Shown here piece after piece: positions 23,712-35,300 of a stretch of DNA of 64,000 nucleotides (position 1 is its first letter; each line of letters starts with the position of its first letter). The stretch lies in contig NC_057916.1 in assembly GCF_018873765.1 (NCBI RefSeq), forward strand, positions 11,736,001-11,800,000, given 5' to 3'. Under the pieces are notes generated by a model, which was not told the DNA's origin, did no database searches, and worked only from the letters and a program-made list of their open reading frames with translations. Made by a program: the position numbers and the translations under genes. The stretch comes from Telopea speciosissima. Its lineage: Eukaryota > Streptophyta > Magnoliopsida > Proteales > Proteaceae.

Positions 23712-24907
23712 ATGATGCAGAAAACAAAGAAGAGACAACGAGAATCAATGGAGGAAGAAGTCCAATTGATGGCAATGATGCCACAGTTACCTGAAGAAAT
23801 ACTGATATGTATTCTCTCCAGATTACCAGTAGAGACGCTATTGCGATTCAGGTGTGTATCCAAAGGCTGGCGCACTCTAATTAGTGACCCTAATTTCATT
23901 ACCCAACACCTCAATCGTTCAGCTGAGAACTACCCCCGTCTCATCCTTGGGCAATTACAAAATTATGAAATTTTTAACATAAACTATGAGACATCCAGCG
24001 AGGTGCTTAGATATGATTTTTCCAAATTTTCTCCTGGTTTCTCATTGTTGGAGATTGTTGGTTCCTCTAATGGCTTGGCGTGTTTAAGCTTTGCCGATGC
24101 TTCATGTAATGAAATACTCTTTACCTATGCAACCCAGCAACCCTAGAAATCAAGCATTTACCAAATGCTCCCATTGAGTACACAGGAGCATGGAATTCCT
24201 CATACACTGTATTTGGGTTTGGTTTTGATTCCATAGCCAACGATTGCAAGGTGGTAAGTATTGACTACTATCTCAAGTATGGAAGGTTGGGAAAAACTAT
24301 ATATCACTCAGAAGTCAAGGTGTACTCTTTAAACACAGGCCTGTGGAGAAGAGTTGAAGATGCATCTTTTATTATCAGTCTAGGTCGGAAAATTAAACTG
24401 ACGAATGCAGTAGTTAATGGTGCTATACACTGGATGGGAAATTATGGGAACTTTCGTTCTGAGTTTATTATATCATTTGACCTTGGACTAGAGAAATTCC
24501 GCGAAATCCCAGAGCATGAATATCGACATGGAGGTATATCGTTTTCCAAAACCCTTGGAGTCTTAGGAGGATGCCTTTCTGTGTTTGATGTTTATGGTGA
24601 CCAATGTATTGAAATATGGGTGATGAAGGATTATGGCGTGAAGGATTCTTGGACTAAACTGTTCACCATTGATGCCCTGCCAAACATTACAGCATCTGTT
24701 CCATTTAAGTCCATACTGCCAATAACAATAAGGAAGAATGGTGAAGTTCTTATGGAAATTGGTATTGAGCTGGTTTCTTATGACCCAAAAAGCGGAAGAC
24801 AGAGTGTAATTGGACCTGGCGGGCTTTCAACATGTTTTGAGTCTTTTACTTATGTGGAGAGCCTTGTTTCACTCAAGGTTGGCTATGGACAGGAGGGGGA
24901 ACCTTAA
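23712..24907 (+). pseudogene. F-box protein gene with a frameshift
   Basis: Plant F-box protein of the F-box-associated (FBA) domain class; intact members bind SKP1 and recruit targets to SCF ubiquitin ligases. The first frame (ATG 23712, or 23748) carries the F-box, PQLPEEILICILSRLPVETL then LRFRCVSKGW, at about residues 24-55, and stops at 24146. The conserved continuation CNPATLEIKHLPNAP is in another frame from about 24128 and runs to a stop at 24907, with typical FBA stretches (VYSLNTGLWRR, GAIHWMG, ISFDLG, IEIWVMKDYG). The two frames overlap by about 19 bp at the usual LWNP motif, and no GT-AG intron fits there. It is either a recent pseudogene or a sequence error, since the rest is well preserved. 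Joined length would be close to a normal F-box protein. Confidence 0.85.
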
Positions 24908-26801
24908 GCATAAGGGAGAAGAAGATGAATGAAGAATATGAACAGGTATATAGGTAACGATCCTGCCCCTTTTAATTCATTCTATCTGCTATTTAGCTCA
25001 TGACTAAGTAGTTGTTGAGATCTTTCTGTTCATTTGTTTGCCATTGTATTTGTTAGAAGTGCAAATTGATTCATAAGTTGCTTACCTGTTCTATTTTTGT
25101 TGTTGGATTCCTTGGAAATATAGTTTCTCAATTTTTATTTTTTCAAAACATTGACTTAAGGGTTGGTTTTTCATTGCAGGACTGATTTTCTGTGTAGAGA
25201 ATAATTGTGAAAATGATTTATCAAATAAATGGCTTCATAATGATCTCTTTTCTCCATGAAATAGAGTGATATTTCATCTGGATAGGATGAAATGGAAAAT
25301 TGAGATAATTTTAATTGCCTGATCCTTATTAGGCAAGATAAAATAGGTCAGTTAAGGTAATTGAGAATAATTTGTAACCAATTCAATTATTGAAGGTGAC
25401 TCTGCATTGTTCATTAGGTAAATGTCATCAGGAGTGGCACTCCATTAGAGATATGCCCACCTTATCAAAGTTTGGGATCTCTTATTTTTCCTAGGATTAG
25501 CTCATTCTGATGAAGCCAGAACTTGCAACTCCTCTTATGAGCTTTCAACAGGGAGAACATAAAAGTTTGATCTTACATAGTGAAGTAGTTTTACTCTTAC
25601 TCATATGTGGTCTTACATTGAATTAATGGTAATTTACTCATATATGTAATTATTCTTCATGTTCTAATCAATAGAAGTGATATTCACAATAGGAGGTAAA
25701 AATAGAAGGAATTGCAACAAACGAAATGATTAGTGATGGATTATGTAAAGTATATTGCTTCATGTTGTATCAGGAAACACAACCATAAAAAAATTTGGGC
25801 AGTTCTTTGACAATTAAGAGCAAGGTATCAGCATGATGTGAACAAAGATGCTCCCTAGTAATTCTATATGGAACTGCTTTTCCTATTGGTCCATATTGTG
25901 TAACATGCTTGTAAGTTCATTTATTTTGGTGTACCATATTTGAGTTTTTATTAATGGTGTGTTATCTCTTGGGTGAAAAAGTTGGAGGCATTACTGTTTG
26001 TAACTTAGAGAATCCTTTAGTAAGTTACTTTGTTTTGTTAATTTATTATTGAATCTTTATTGGAGGTCTGGGTTCCTGGGTGTTCTTGGAGGGAATTTTT
26101 GAGCTGTTGGTGAGGTGTGGGTGAAGGTGCTGCATCTTTTTTCCCTTCTCATAGAGGCTGAGGTCAATATGCCCAACTTTGAGCATCTTTTTGTAAGGCA
26201 CAATAGGCGACTAGAACTGCATATGACCCTCCTTTGGCCTCATTCTTTTGGTTGTTTAATGAAGGGCTAGTTAGATTGTGTCTGAAGTTATGTTTAGCTT
26301 AGGAGTTTAAATTTCAGTTCTTTTTTAATGGGCAAAGGTTATCTGGTCGGCCCGTCAGTATAGGCTTATCTTGACGGCCCAAGGATATGTACCATGTGGT
26401 ATGTTTAGGGACCAAATTTTGTTGATGTGTTTCTTCCTATATCCCCTGTTCACATGCTAGGTTTCATCCCAAAAAGAATTTGCTAAGTGGCAAAATAAAG
26501 TTTTGAAAATCCAAGATTATGGTAAAATGAATAGTAGTGGTCGGAGTATTATAAATGTACATAGACATACATAGAAATGCATGCCAATTACAGGAGAGTA
26601 TGTGGTTGAATTTGAGTCTGAACCTTGACTAGTGACATATCCAGACTGGCAGATGTCTATACAACAGTCGACATTGTCACATCATTTTACCACCTAGAAA
26701 AATTGTGAATCATAAAGGGAAGCTTATCCTGACAGTCGACAGTTCCATGAAGTGGTGATTTCCCTTTTTCTAATAAGTCAAAATAATCTAAGGAAAAAGG
26801 C
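24908..26801. other. F-box 3' flank and intergenic DNA
   Basis: The first 250 bp is probably the 3' untranslated region, possibly with an intron (a GTATATAGGTAA donor near 24938 and a TTGCAG acceptor near 25180). The rest is AT-rich with no credible frame, no RNA gene and no repeat that I could classify. Confidence 0.45.
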
Positions 26802-26954
26802 TGGGTATGCTAGCGGTATACTGTAAGCTAGCACCCTTTGTCTCTCTCTCTCTTCCTCCCTTTGAGGCATAAGGGAATCATTTCAAAAGGGGGAGGGGGA
26901 AGAGAGAGATAGACACACAGGGTGCTAGCTTACGGTATACCGCTAGCACACCCA
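26802..26954. mobile_element. 153-bp foldback MITE
   Basis: The left end TGGGTATGCTAGCGGTATAC and the right end, read on the other strand, TGGGTGTGCTAGCGGTATAC pair over about 60 bp with few mismatches. CT-rich and GA-rich arms follow inside, with a short loop near 26865-26880. No target duplication could be set with certainty. It resembles in layout the element at 54719-54858. Confidence 0.8.
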
Positions 26955-26977
26955 TCTCTCTTCCATAATTTATTTAA

Positions 26978-26997
26978 GAAGAGGGGGGGGGGGGGGG
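26978..26997. repeat. poly-G homopolymer run
   Basis: A run of about 18 guanines. Similar long G or C runs occur at about 13381, 13456, 38434, 40470, 45578 and 51270. Such runs are common sequencing-error sites, so exact lengths should not be trusted. Confidence 0.7.
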
Positions 26998-27054
26998 CGA
27001 CCAAAAAAGCTATACAGGGCATGACAAATTATAGAACATCTCAAACTATACAAC

Positions 27055-27137
27055 CATAGTTGTTAAGCCGCCTAGGCGAACCAAGGTGACACCAAAAGTC
27101 AAGGCGAGAGAAAGGCGCCTGGACGCCAAGAACTATG
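27055..27137. mobile_element. 83-bp hAT-like MITE related to 13122
   Basis: Ends CATAGTTGTTAAGCCGCC and, from the other side, CATAGTTCTTGGCGTCC; interior of GGCGCC and CCTAGGCG words. Flanked by TATACAAC (27047-27054) and TATACAGC (27138-27145), an 8-bp target duplication matching 7 of 8. Same family as 13122-13236 but with a different interior. Confidence 0.82.
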
Positions 27138-27540
27138 TATACAGCTCAACCGTAAGCTACACACCATAGACATCTTTTAGTCCCTTAAATGTTAATTTCT
27201 CTTGAATATGATCATTTGGAAATTTCCAATAAGTCTGACATTTCTCTTGTTTTATGGAAATGTATAAATGATATAAAATAGTACATTGTTAATTAGCCTA
27301 TTCCATATGGCACAAGAAACTTGTAATTGAGTTTTGGATTGAAATCGGCTTGGACTGGATGAGCCCAGATCAGCCTCGTAATCGTCATATTCCAGGCATC
27401 TATAGTTTTTCCACACGGGATTGGCCCGAGTCAGATTGGGGAGAATCGGATCGGCCTCGGCCGATTCTTAAACCCTGATATGGCAAGCAAGAAACCAGGA
27501 TTATATGTTAAAAACAATTTAACCTATGGAGTAATGAGTC

Positions 27541-28393
27541 TGTGTGGCATCTCTTTCTATCTTGTGATTGGACTAAGCATAGCTGGGTTTCTGTTCCCCT
27601 TGGCTTGAGAACAAAATTACTCTCCACCCCATCTCTAACACATTTGTGTCGTTCTCTTTTTCTTCCCAGCAATTTGGAAAAACGATCTTCTCTTTGTATC
27701 TGTTCTGTTTTTATTATTACTTGTTATTATATTTGGGATGTAAGGAACAAAGTAATCCATGGGTCAGCCACAGCTGATCCCCAGTATGTTTTAAGGTTTG
27801 TATCTAGATGGCTTAATTATCTAAACATTTCACCCCCAACCCTCTCCGCATGACAAGCCACTATTTTCTAATCATTGTTCTCCCTTGACTATAGGTTCTA
27901 ATGTTGAAATACATTGTCCTGTTTTAATTTGTGCAGGTCTTTTTGAACCCCAAATAAAAATAACTGGTTGGGCTTTTTGTATAGTGCTAGATGAGAAGGT
28001 TGTTCTAACCTCTGCAGGGCACCTCTACTCCTCTGATGTATTGAATGCGGAACTCACAGGACTAATCCATGGATGGAAAAGTGCAATGCATGGCTTCCAA
28101 AATCAACGTCAAAGAAGTCTGGAGTCAAAATAGAGAATTACTCAACCTTCTCTCTAGTCCTAACTCTAGTAATATACCTTGGGATGTTTTACATAACTTT
28201 TTGGAACTGGCAGACCGCACGGTTCACTTTTCATGTACTACTTTTAAGTGTTTAACGGACAATGGTCTTAAAAGTAGGCTTTCTTTGTTAGTTTACAAGG
28301 CTCTTTCTGAATACTCTGTTAACCATCTGGAATCTCATGTACATTCTCATTTAAGTTAATCTATTTTCCTTTTTCTCATTAAAAAAAAAAACC
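27541..28393 (+). mobile_element. 5'-truncated L1 LINE with target duplication
   Basis: The plus strand encodes the end of a plant L1 ORF2: a zf-RVT-like part (HLFLSCDWTKHSW, IWDVRNKVIHG) followed by an RNase H-like part (GWAFCIVLD, SSDVLNAELTGLIHGWKSA). It ends in a poly-A run at about 28380-28391. It is bounded by CCTATGGAGTAATGAGTC (27523-27540) and CCATGGAATAATGAGTC (28394-28410), a target duplication of about 16 bp with two differences. The frame is interrupted between 27853 and 27885 and again after 28133, so it is dead. Reverse transcriptase and endonuclease are missing through 5' truncation. Confidence 0.87.
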
Positions 28394-28988
28394 CCATGGA
28401 ATAATGAGTCCAATTTCCACTTGATTTATACTTTACTGATTACCCACCTTGTCATCATCATAGTACCCCATCCATGGTTAACAATAATATGCTGCTAGAC
28501 TCAATTAAATGATTTGATTTGATTTGAACATGGAGAATGGCATTAACCAATCCTGTTTGTGAGCATCTCTGATGGTAGTTACTACATATCATCTGATTTT
28601 CTCAGATGGTTTTCCAAATGCAATCCTTCTTATGCCAGGTACATGTATCTCAAGTCCATGCTCTAGAGTTAGGAATGGAAATTGCAGTTGCGAGCACTCC
28701 AAGTCAAAACTGAGAGGAATATAGATGGCTTTCTACATGGTGAAGGAGTTGATCCTAAATGAACAATGGTGCTTTCAGACTCTGATAGTTTTTTTTTGGG
28801 TATTTTGTGTTTTTTTTTTTTTGCTGATGTACAAAATTGGCAGCAGAATCAGCTACAGAGTTTTCTTGATCATATATATATGCTGCAAAATTACATTAGA
28901 GAACATGGAAGCATGAGTAGTGTTATTAGAGGGAGGATGACAGTAATCTGGAGTAAACTAAATACATCTAGAAATAAAACGGATCAGG

Positions 28989-29123
28989 ATCGTCTCTAGG
29001 GAGCCCAACACCCAGGGTGCTGCCAGGGGGCATCTAGCAGTTGAGCTGTGCCACACACATTTCGGTGCACGCCTAGGGATGTGTGTATCACAGTCCAACG
29101 GCTGGCAGCACCCTAGAGACGAG
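28989..29123. mobile_element. small foldback element
   Basis: GATCGTCTCTAGGGAGCC at the left and, read from the right, GCTCGTCTCTAGGGTGCTGC pair with a loop-out; both arms hold GGGTGCTGCCAG. The element is about 135 bp with no coding capacity. No clear target duplication. Confidence 0.6.
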
Positions 29124-29213
29124 CTAAATTCAAACAAAACAGAAGAAATTGAATGAATAATATTCTTGAAGATAACATGGAAATGGAGGTATATCAAATC
29201 ACCCCAGATTTAG

Positions 29214-29479
29214 ATTTGGATCCTCTCCAACATGGATCATCGGGCTCCTCCAATGAGTGTCCAATGAGACATCCAATGAGGACCTCTCCAGCTGACAACT
29301 GTTTGGCGTGCAGGCACACATCCTAGTGTGCACCCACTAAACCCAGCCGTTGGATGCTCATTGGGTATTCCCTAGGCAAAGGGCTCGCTGGAGAGGAGTC
29401 GGATCTGCTAATGGGGGTGTGTTGGGATCTCCTAGTGAGGACCTCTCCAGATGACACCTGTGCTGGAGAGGATCCAAGG
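29214..29479. mobile_element. foldback element with TTGGATCCTCTCCA ends
   Basis: TTGGATCCTCTCCAACA at the left and, from the right, TTGGATCCTCTCCAGCACAG form the inverted ends. The inside repeats GGACCTCTCCAG twice (about 29282 and 29440) and its reverse CTGGAGAGGAG once, so parts of the end sequence have been duplicated inside or a second copy has nested. Confidence 0.68.
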
Positions 29480-29545
29480 GCTGCAATTATTTCCGTTCAA
29501 ATGCGACATTACAATTGCCCTGGCCTCTTTCGTTTGGACTTAACT

Positions 29546-29722
29546 CTTCTCAAGTTCCCTGCCAGGTCAGGTTTGTAGGTTCCTCTCATAGGAGATCGGA
29601 AATGACGACCTCACCCCCTGCTCGAACACACTACCCGGGTGGGGTGAGGTCGTCATTTCCGCCCTCCCTATGAGAGGAACCTACAAACCTTATCAGGCAG
29701 GGAACCTGAGAGGAGAAAAATT
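29546..29722. mobile_element. near-perfect 177-bp hairpin MITE
   Basis: The left arm (CAAGTTCCCTGCCAGG, GTAGGTTCCTCTCATAGG, GAAATGACGACCTCACCCC) is mirrored by the right arm with only a few mismatches over about 75 bp, around a central loop at about 29630. A transcript would fold into a long hairpin of the kind that can yield small RNAs. Confidence 0.85.
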
Positions 29723-29879
29723 CCTTTCGTTTAATCCCAAAATTTTATCTATTTTAAAATGGACTCATCCATTTCTTTAGGGGAGTCATGAGGCCATGAC
29801 TGATAAAATTTGTGATTTGGTTTTCACTTTTCATGTTGCTTTCCATTAATTACTTTCGGAGCCCTCTCTGAATTGTGAG

Positions 29880-30632
29880 CTTAGTTAGTAAGTTTGGGAA
29901 TGGATACGTTCGGCAATTAAACGGACTCGACGGCAATAATAATTTTCAAAAATCCGGTGTAATAAAATGCATACAGCAATAATTCGATATGTGTTTAATA
30001 GGACCGCTATATAAGCAAAAATACGGGCATATATTCACTATGTAATAGACATGTACCACCTAATAAACAAAATAATAGCATATAGACAATGATTTTATCA
30101 AAAAGAAATCTCACAACTAAAATAAACACAATATAATATCCCCTATTACATCTCATAAGATTATCATTTAACAAATCAAAATATCAATAAAAGTATCTCA
30201 TCCAACATAAGAAAAAAAAAATAAGACATGCTGTGTTCTAGAACTCATCTCTAAGATGAACTAACATCACCAATGGAAGTTCATTTGCCTCTGCAATCGC
30301 CAATTCACCCAGCTGCAATTAACTGGCTACTTGAACTGAAATGAGAACGGAGATGAAGAAGATGAATGGAATGGGGGCAGTCGACGGCCAGGGTTTGAAG
30401 AGAAGAAGACCAAAATCGTATTATGCGAGGGTTTTGTTTTGCGTTTTTTCTTCTTTAAGTTTTGAGTTTTTTTTTTTAAACAAAACTAAACTTAAATAAA
30501 AAAGTATTAAACGTGTTTAATACGGATGCACTTAAAAAATGAATATTTTACTATATATACAAAAATATATGGTAAAATAGGTTTTTTTGAATTAAACATT
30601 CGGACACGCGTATAATACGCGAACTTACTAAG
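29880..30632. mobile_element. 753-bp non-autonomous hAT-like element
   Basis: Flanked by a perfect 8-bp direct repeat ATTGTGAG (29872-29879 and 30633-30640). Ends are inverted: CTTAGTTAGTAAGTTTGG on the left and, from the right, CTTAGTAAGTTCGCG; both are followed by ATACG-type sequence. The interior is AT-rich with no transposase. The 8-bp duplication and inverted ends support a hAT-type origin. Confidence 0.75.
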
Positions 30633-31063
30633 ATTGTGAGACCCTGAGATTCTTGTTGGCCACGTGTCATCTCTTCATTAGACAGATCACTTTATCCGTA
30701 TCTAGTCTGGATGATCATCTACCTCTGTATATCTTCTAGTCTTTTCCGGCACCGGTGGTGGCGTGGTGGCATTCGACGATGACTAACCAAGCTCCTCCGA
30801 CAATATACTCCACAGAGGGATGTGTTCTCCTTAGCTGGTCTGACAAATGCTGAAGAGCCATCTTGTGCCAAAGATGGTTGTGAAACACCATTGTTGACGT
30901 TGGTCTCCTTCTCCCCCCTCTCCTAAAAAAAAAAAAACAATTCTTCAATTCATGATTTCACCCACAAGAATTTCCCTATCTTTTTATATTGCAGCCTTTA
31001 TCTTCCCAGCATAGGTGTCAGTTGGAGAAGCCCTCACTGGGCGATCCCAACATCCCCTATGTT

Positions 31064-31231
31064 GGGGAAAATTATCCTCTTCAATTCTTTAGAACTCGGT
31101 AGTGCAGTAGTGCTAGGTAGAGATGCCGACACATGATAGCTTAGACACATGACAGTGTTTTAATGTCCGAACTACCAGTGTCGGCATCTCCACCTAACAC
31201 TGCCGCACTGCCGAACTTTAGGATTTAAAAA
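31064..31231. mobile_element. foldback MITE, GTGCAGTG family
   Basis: TTTAGAACTCGGTAGTGCAG and GTAGAGATGCCGACAC on the left pair with AAAGTTCGGCAGTGCGGCAG and GGAGATGCCGACAC read from the right. Arms are about 70 bp. A related element with GTGTAGTGCAGTAC and GGTGGAGATGC words lies at 42430-42655. Confidence 0.75.
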
Positions 31232-31389
31232 GGATAATAATTCGAGGATCCAAATCCAATCACACGAGCCATAAGAATTGAAAGACATTCATTCATCCGT
31301 TTTGCAAATAAATGGATTCTACGACCCATATCGATCTGTATTTGTTTATATTTGATAATTTTGCCCTAAAAAACAGTGATACCATACCT

Positions 31390-31990
31390 TTTTAAAAAAA
31401 ATTTCAGACTCGTCCATATCATTCGATACCGGTATGGTGTCGGGGTTGGCCAATATGGATCGCCTGATACATCAAATACCGAATCGATACCCAAAACCAT
31501 AACTATAGTGCAAAAGTGCAATTTCCATCCAATGAGCGGTTAGAAAACCAGGAGGGTTTTAATGAGGAGAGAATAGGGTCCACAAGTGAGATGTGACCTC
31601 TGAGCATGGTTTAAGGTATCGGTATCGAATCACCCATACCGAGCGGCATGCCAATATTGAATAGGTAAAATGGTATGAACCAAGGCTAAAACAGTAAAAA
31701 AAACCCCGATTATTTTGAAAAACTAGGGGTAAAATTATTCGATCCGTGTCATGGTTCGTAACCTTGGATCGGATCAATATCGATTGAGGTCAATCCCAAA
31801 TCTTGACCAATCCGATATCAATCCGCTGCTACATCAAAAGGGTAAAAAAGTTATAAAAACAGACTCCAATCCAATCCTATTAAGGGCAATCCGAATTGTT
31901 ACCGGCCGAGACCGATCCCAATCCAATTTCTGTGACTACAAACCATGTTGCATGCCAATCCGTATCGTTATTGTATCGGTTTTGAAGGTA
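31390..31990. repeat. ATCGGTATCG-type iterated-word repeats
   Basis: The region is dense in variants of GGTATCGGTATCG, CGATACC and GGATCGGATC in both orientations (for example near 31420-31500, 31615-31660 and 31765-31980). Some blocks start or end at AACCTTGGAT or GGTTTAAGG, like other elements of this type in the window. The individual copies cannot be delimited. Confidence 0.5.
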
Positions 31991-32353
31991 ACCGTGCACT
32001 ATAAAAGTCTAAAACCTTGGATGTATGAAGGTAGAGCCGTATAGGAATCTGAACACACGGTACACCCTTCTGGCGATTTTTTCTCAATATATTGAGAAAA
32101 AAAGAAGAGTTTAGAAGGAAGGGTACGAGGAATTGCCAGATCTTTTCCCATTTAAGGCATTCGTCTGGAGTCTGTGTGTCTGCAACGTCTCCTTGAGTCA
32201 GAATCACATTCCGAATTCCCGATTCGAAGTTCCAAAGTCAGAATTATAACCCTCATTAATGGCGTAGTTGAAGGAGACCAATCCCTTGAAATCGCCAACA
32301 CAACACAAGAGTCCGTGCGGTCCCTCTAGTATAATATTACAGATTAAGCCCCC

Positions 32354-35300
32354 ATGGCAGCACTTGTTAAAGTGAGCACGGTAACTTCAATTTGTGGCAA
32401 GAAGCCGCACCTGATGAATAAATGGGTGCGCAGGATAAGCAGTAACAATGGAAATGGCAATAGCAATAGTAGTGGCGGCAGGATTACTGAGAGTGCGATG
32501 ATGGATGTTGGGGTGATGACGAGAGCGAAGGGATCGGTGGCCCTCGGTAGTAGTAGCGGTGATAAAGGAGAGCGATTTTCGGTGGGATGGAGTGAGGGCT
32601 GGAGGCGACTTTCCTGCGCACGTTTTGGTGCTTCATTACCTAATGTGTACTTGCGTAGAAATTTGGGTAAAAAAGCTTTATCTTCTGCTTCTTCTGGATC
32701 GACTGGAGGCTCTGTTCCCGATGTGGGTTCTGAAAATAAGGACGATAGGCCTGACAAGGAACGGTTGCCATCGTTGCAATTGAACCACGACCACCACGCA
32801 TTTCATCAACAACAACAACTGCAGTCTCCCAGATTGCTTACATTGCCTACAATTTTAACGCTTGCTCGCGTTGCCGCCGTCCCGCTCCTCGTTTGCAGTA
32901 TGTTCCATTTCTTTTGTTTAAAAACATCATGATTTGTCATTGCCAGATCTGTTTTATATATTGATATGTGCTTCTGATTTATGGGCTCTTTCCCCCTTCC
33001 ATTATTTCAATGTTGGTTTCTGTGGGTTTTTCGATATGACATTTTGAATGTGCAAGGGAGGAACGGTTTGAATATTTTCTTCCCGAGGTTTGTTTTATTT
33101 GGTGCATGTATGCATGTGTTTGCATTATTGTGTGAGAAACAAACTGAATCGGTTTGGAATTTTAATCTCTACTCTTGAGGTGTGGGATTATTTGGATTTA
33201 GATGCATGTCAGAGTTAGACCCGTGCAAACTCGCATTTTGATTCTAATTCTGATGCCTAGATTGACAGCATATGACACTAAAACCCAAACAGTATTCAAT
33301 TTTGCAATTGGGGCAAATGTCTCCTGATAGTCGATCCCATAGGTCTGAGTAAAACCCTTGGCCACAAGTCTGGCCTTCTATCTATCTACTGTCCCGTCCA
33401 CCTTTTGCTTGACAATAAACACCCATTTACAACCGACTGGTTTCTTGCCTGGAGGAAGAACCACTAGCTCCCACGTCTCATTTTTGGATAAGGCCTTCAT
33501 CTCTTCCATCATGGCTATTTTCCACTTTGGTATTTGCAATCGCCTCCTGCCACTTCTGAAGAATAGAAACAGAGGAAAGAGAAGACACAAATACACGTTA
33601 GGAAGAAGACAAAGAATCATAGGAAACAACATTGGAGATGGGATGTTGGGTACAAGACCTAATGCCTTTACGAACAACAATAGGTAAGTCAAGAGAAGGA
33701 TCCTTACCAGAAGGTGTAGCAAAGTCCAGATCTGGATCAAGTTCTGGCGATTGGAGAAGAGGTACAGTTGTGGTAGTCTCAACTTGCTCCTTGTGCTTCC
33801 GAGTATAGACTTTATCAATAGGAATCTGACTGACAGGCCTACGCTCCCCCTGAATAGGAACCAAACTAGAAGCTGACGTTGGAGGGTCTGGAGGAGAAGG
33901 CTCTCCCTGAATAGGAACCGGTAGAATAGTAGGCACATCTTCAAAACCTAAATGCAATTGATCACTTGAAGGGTCTGAAAGTTGCTATTACATCTATTGA
34001 ATTATCCACTTAAAGAGGTAGAACAATAACGTTTATGTTCAAGGAGACATAGTTTCTATACTGTTCTTGGAGGAAGTCTAATGTTACTGCCATTGCATTG
34101 AAGTTTAATTTACTCCCAAATTATACATAGCATTAGGTATTAATTTGATGATGGAGTAGAAGGAGGATCCCTCTGTTGCCCTTCCTCCAGAGTATTGATA
34201 CTTTATCCTACTGCTACTGTTTCTCTTAGAAGTTGAGAGTTTGTTGGGAAAAGAGGTTAGAACTTTAAAGTCATTCCAATATTTCATCTTCTTGTCCGGG
34301 CAAATGTTGAATCGAAGTGCACACTGATCGATATGTAAGAGGACACATTTAGTGTTCAGCCGGTTCATGAATATGCTTGGACAACTTTTCTCAATGCGGT
34401 ATCTATGCTTAAACATGCCTAAGATGAGAGCAAATCATTAGGCTCTGTCTCATTGACTTGCTCATTAAGTTCCAATTTTAAGGAACAAATTGAAATTTTT
34501 TCAACATTATTAGGCTCTGTCTCATTGATTTGCTCATTAAGTTCCAATTTTATGGGAAAGCCCGAAGATTTTTTCAACCAGACACCCAAAAGAACTGAGC
34601 GTTCTGGATTGCGCTCTTTGCCTCTAAAAAGAAGTGTGTTAAAGATCATGTCATGAATCCATTTGCATTAAGACAGGTTAATCAATAGATCAATCCATCC
34701 CTGTTGGCCATTAAATTTGATAGCAGTAGCTTGGGGAACTCAGGAGTAGCAGGAATCAGTGGTGCTTTTGAGTGAATGTTTTCAGGTTCTACTTGTTTTC
34801 TTGGACATTGTAGGCAGACATTTTTCCGGGGGTGGGGGGGATGATTATGGGCCTAGGTATTGCTACTACCATACAGAGCATTTGATTGTTGGTGGATTCA
34901 ACTACAGTTATTGAATGGATACCATCTCTGAACTCAGGTTCTTGGAGATACTACTCATTCGATTAGGAAGGCAAGATCCTTGTGTTCTCATAGAAATATG
35001 TCATTTAAGTGGAGAACAAGGCTGGGTAACTCTACAACAGATCGGTTCACCAGAGATGAAGCTTCTAGAAACTCATTATATATTGGGGCATTTCTAGAAA
35101 ACTCATTACGAGGAGAAGGATTAACATAACTTGTATTCAAGAGACTAGATGGAAGGGTATAAAAGCTAAGGAGTTGGATGACTTTATACGTTGGTATACA
35201 GGGGATAAAAGTAATAGAAGTGGAGTGGGCATAGTAGTGGATAAAGATTTAAAAAATGATGTGGTGGATGTTAAAAGATTTGAGGATAGGATTATATCCA

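Noticed and set aside
26327-26770. Possible TIR element with GGCTTATC words at both sides
   Set aside because: The inverted match is short and interrupted, and no target duplication could be found.
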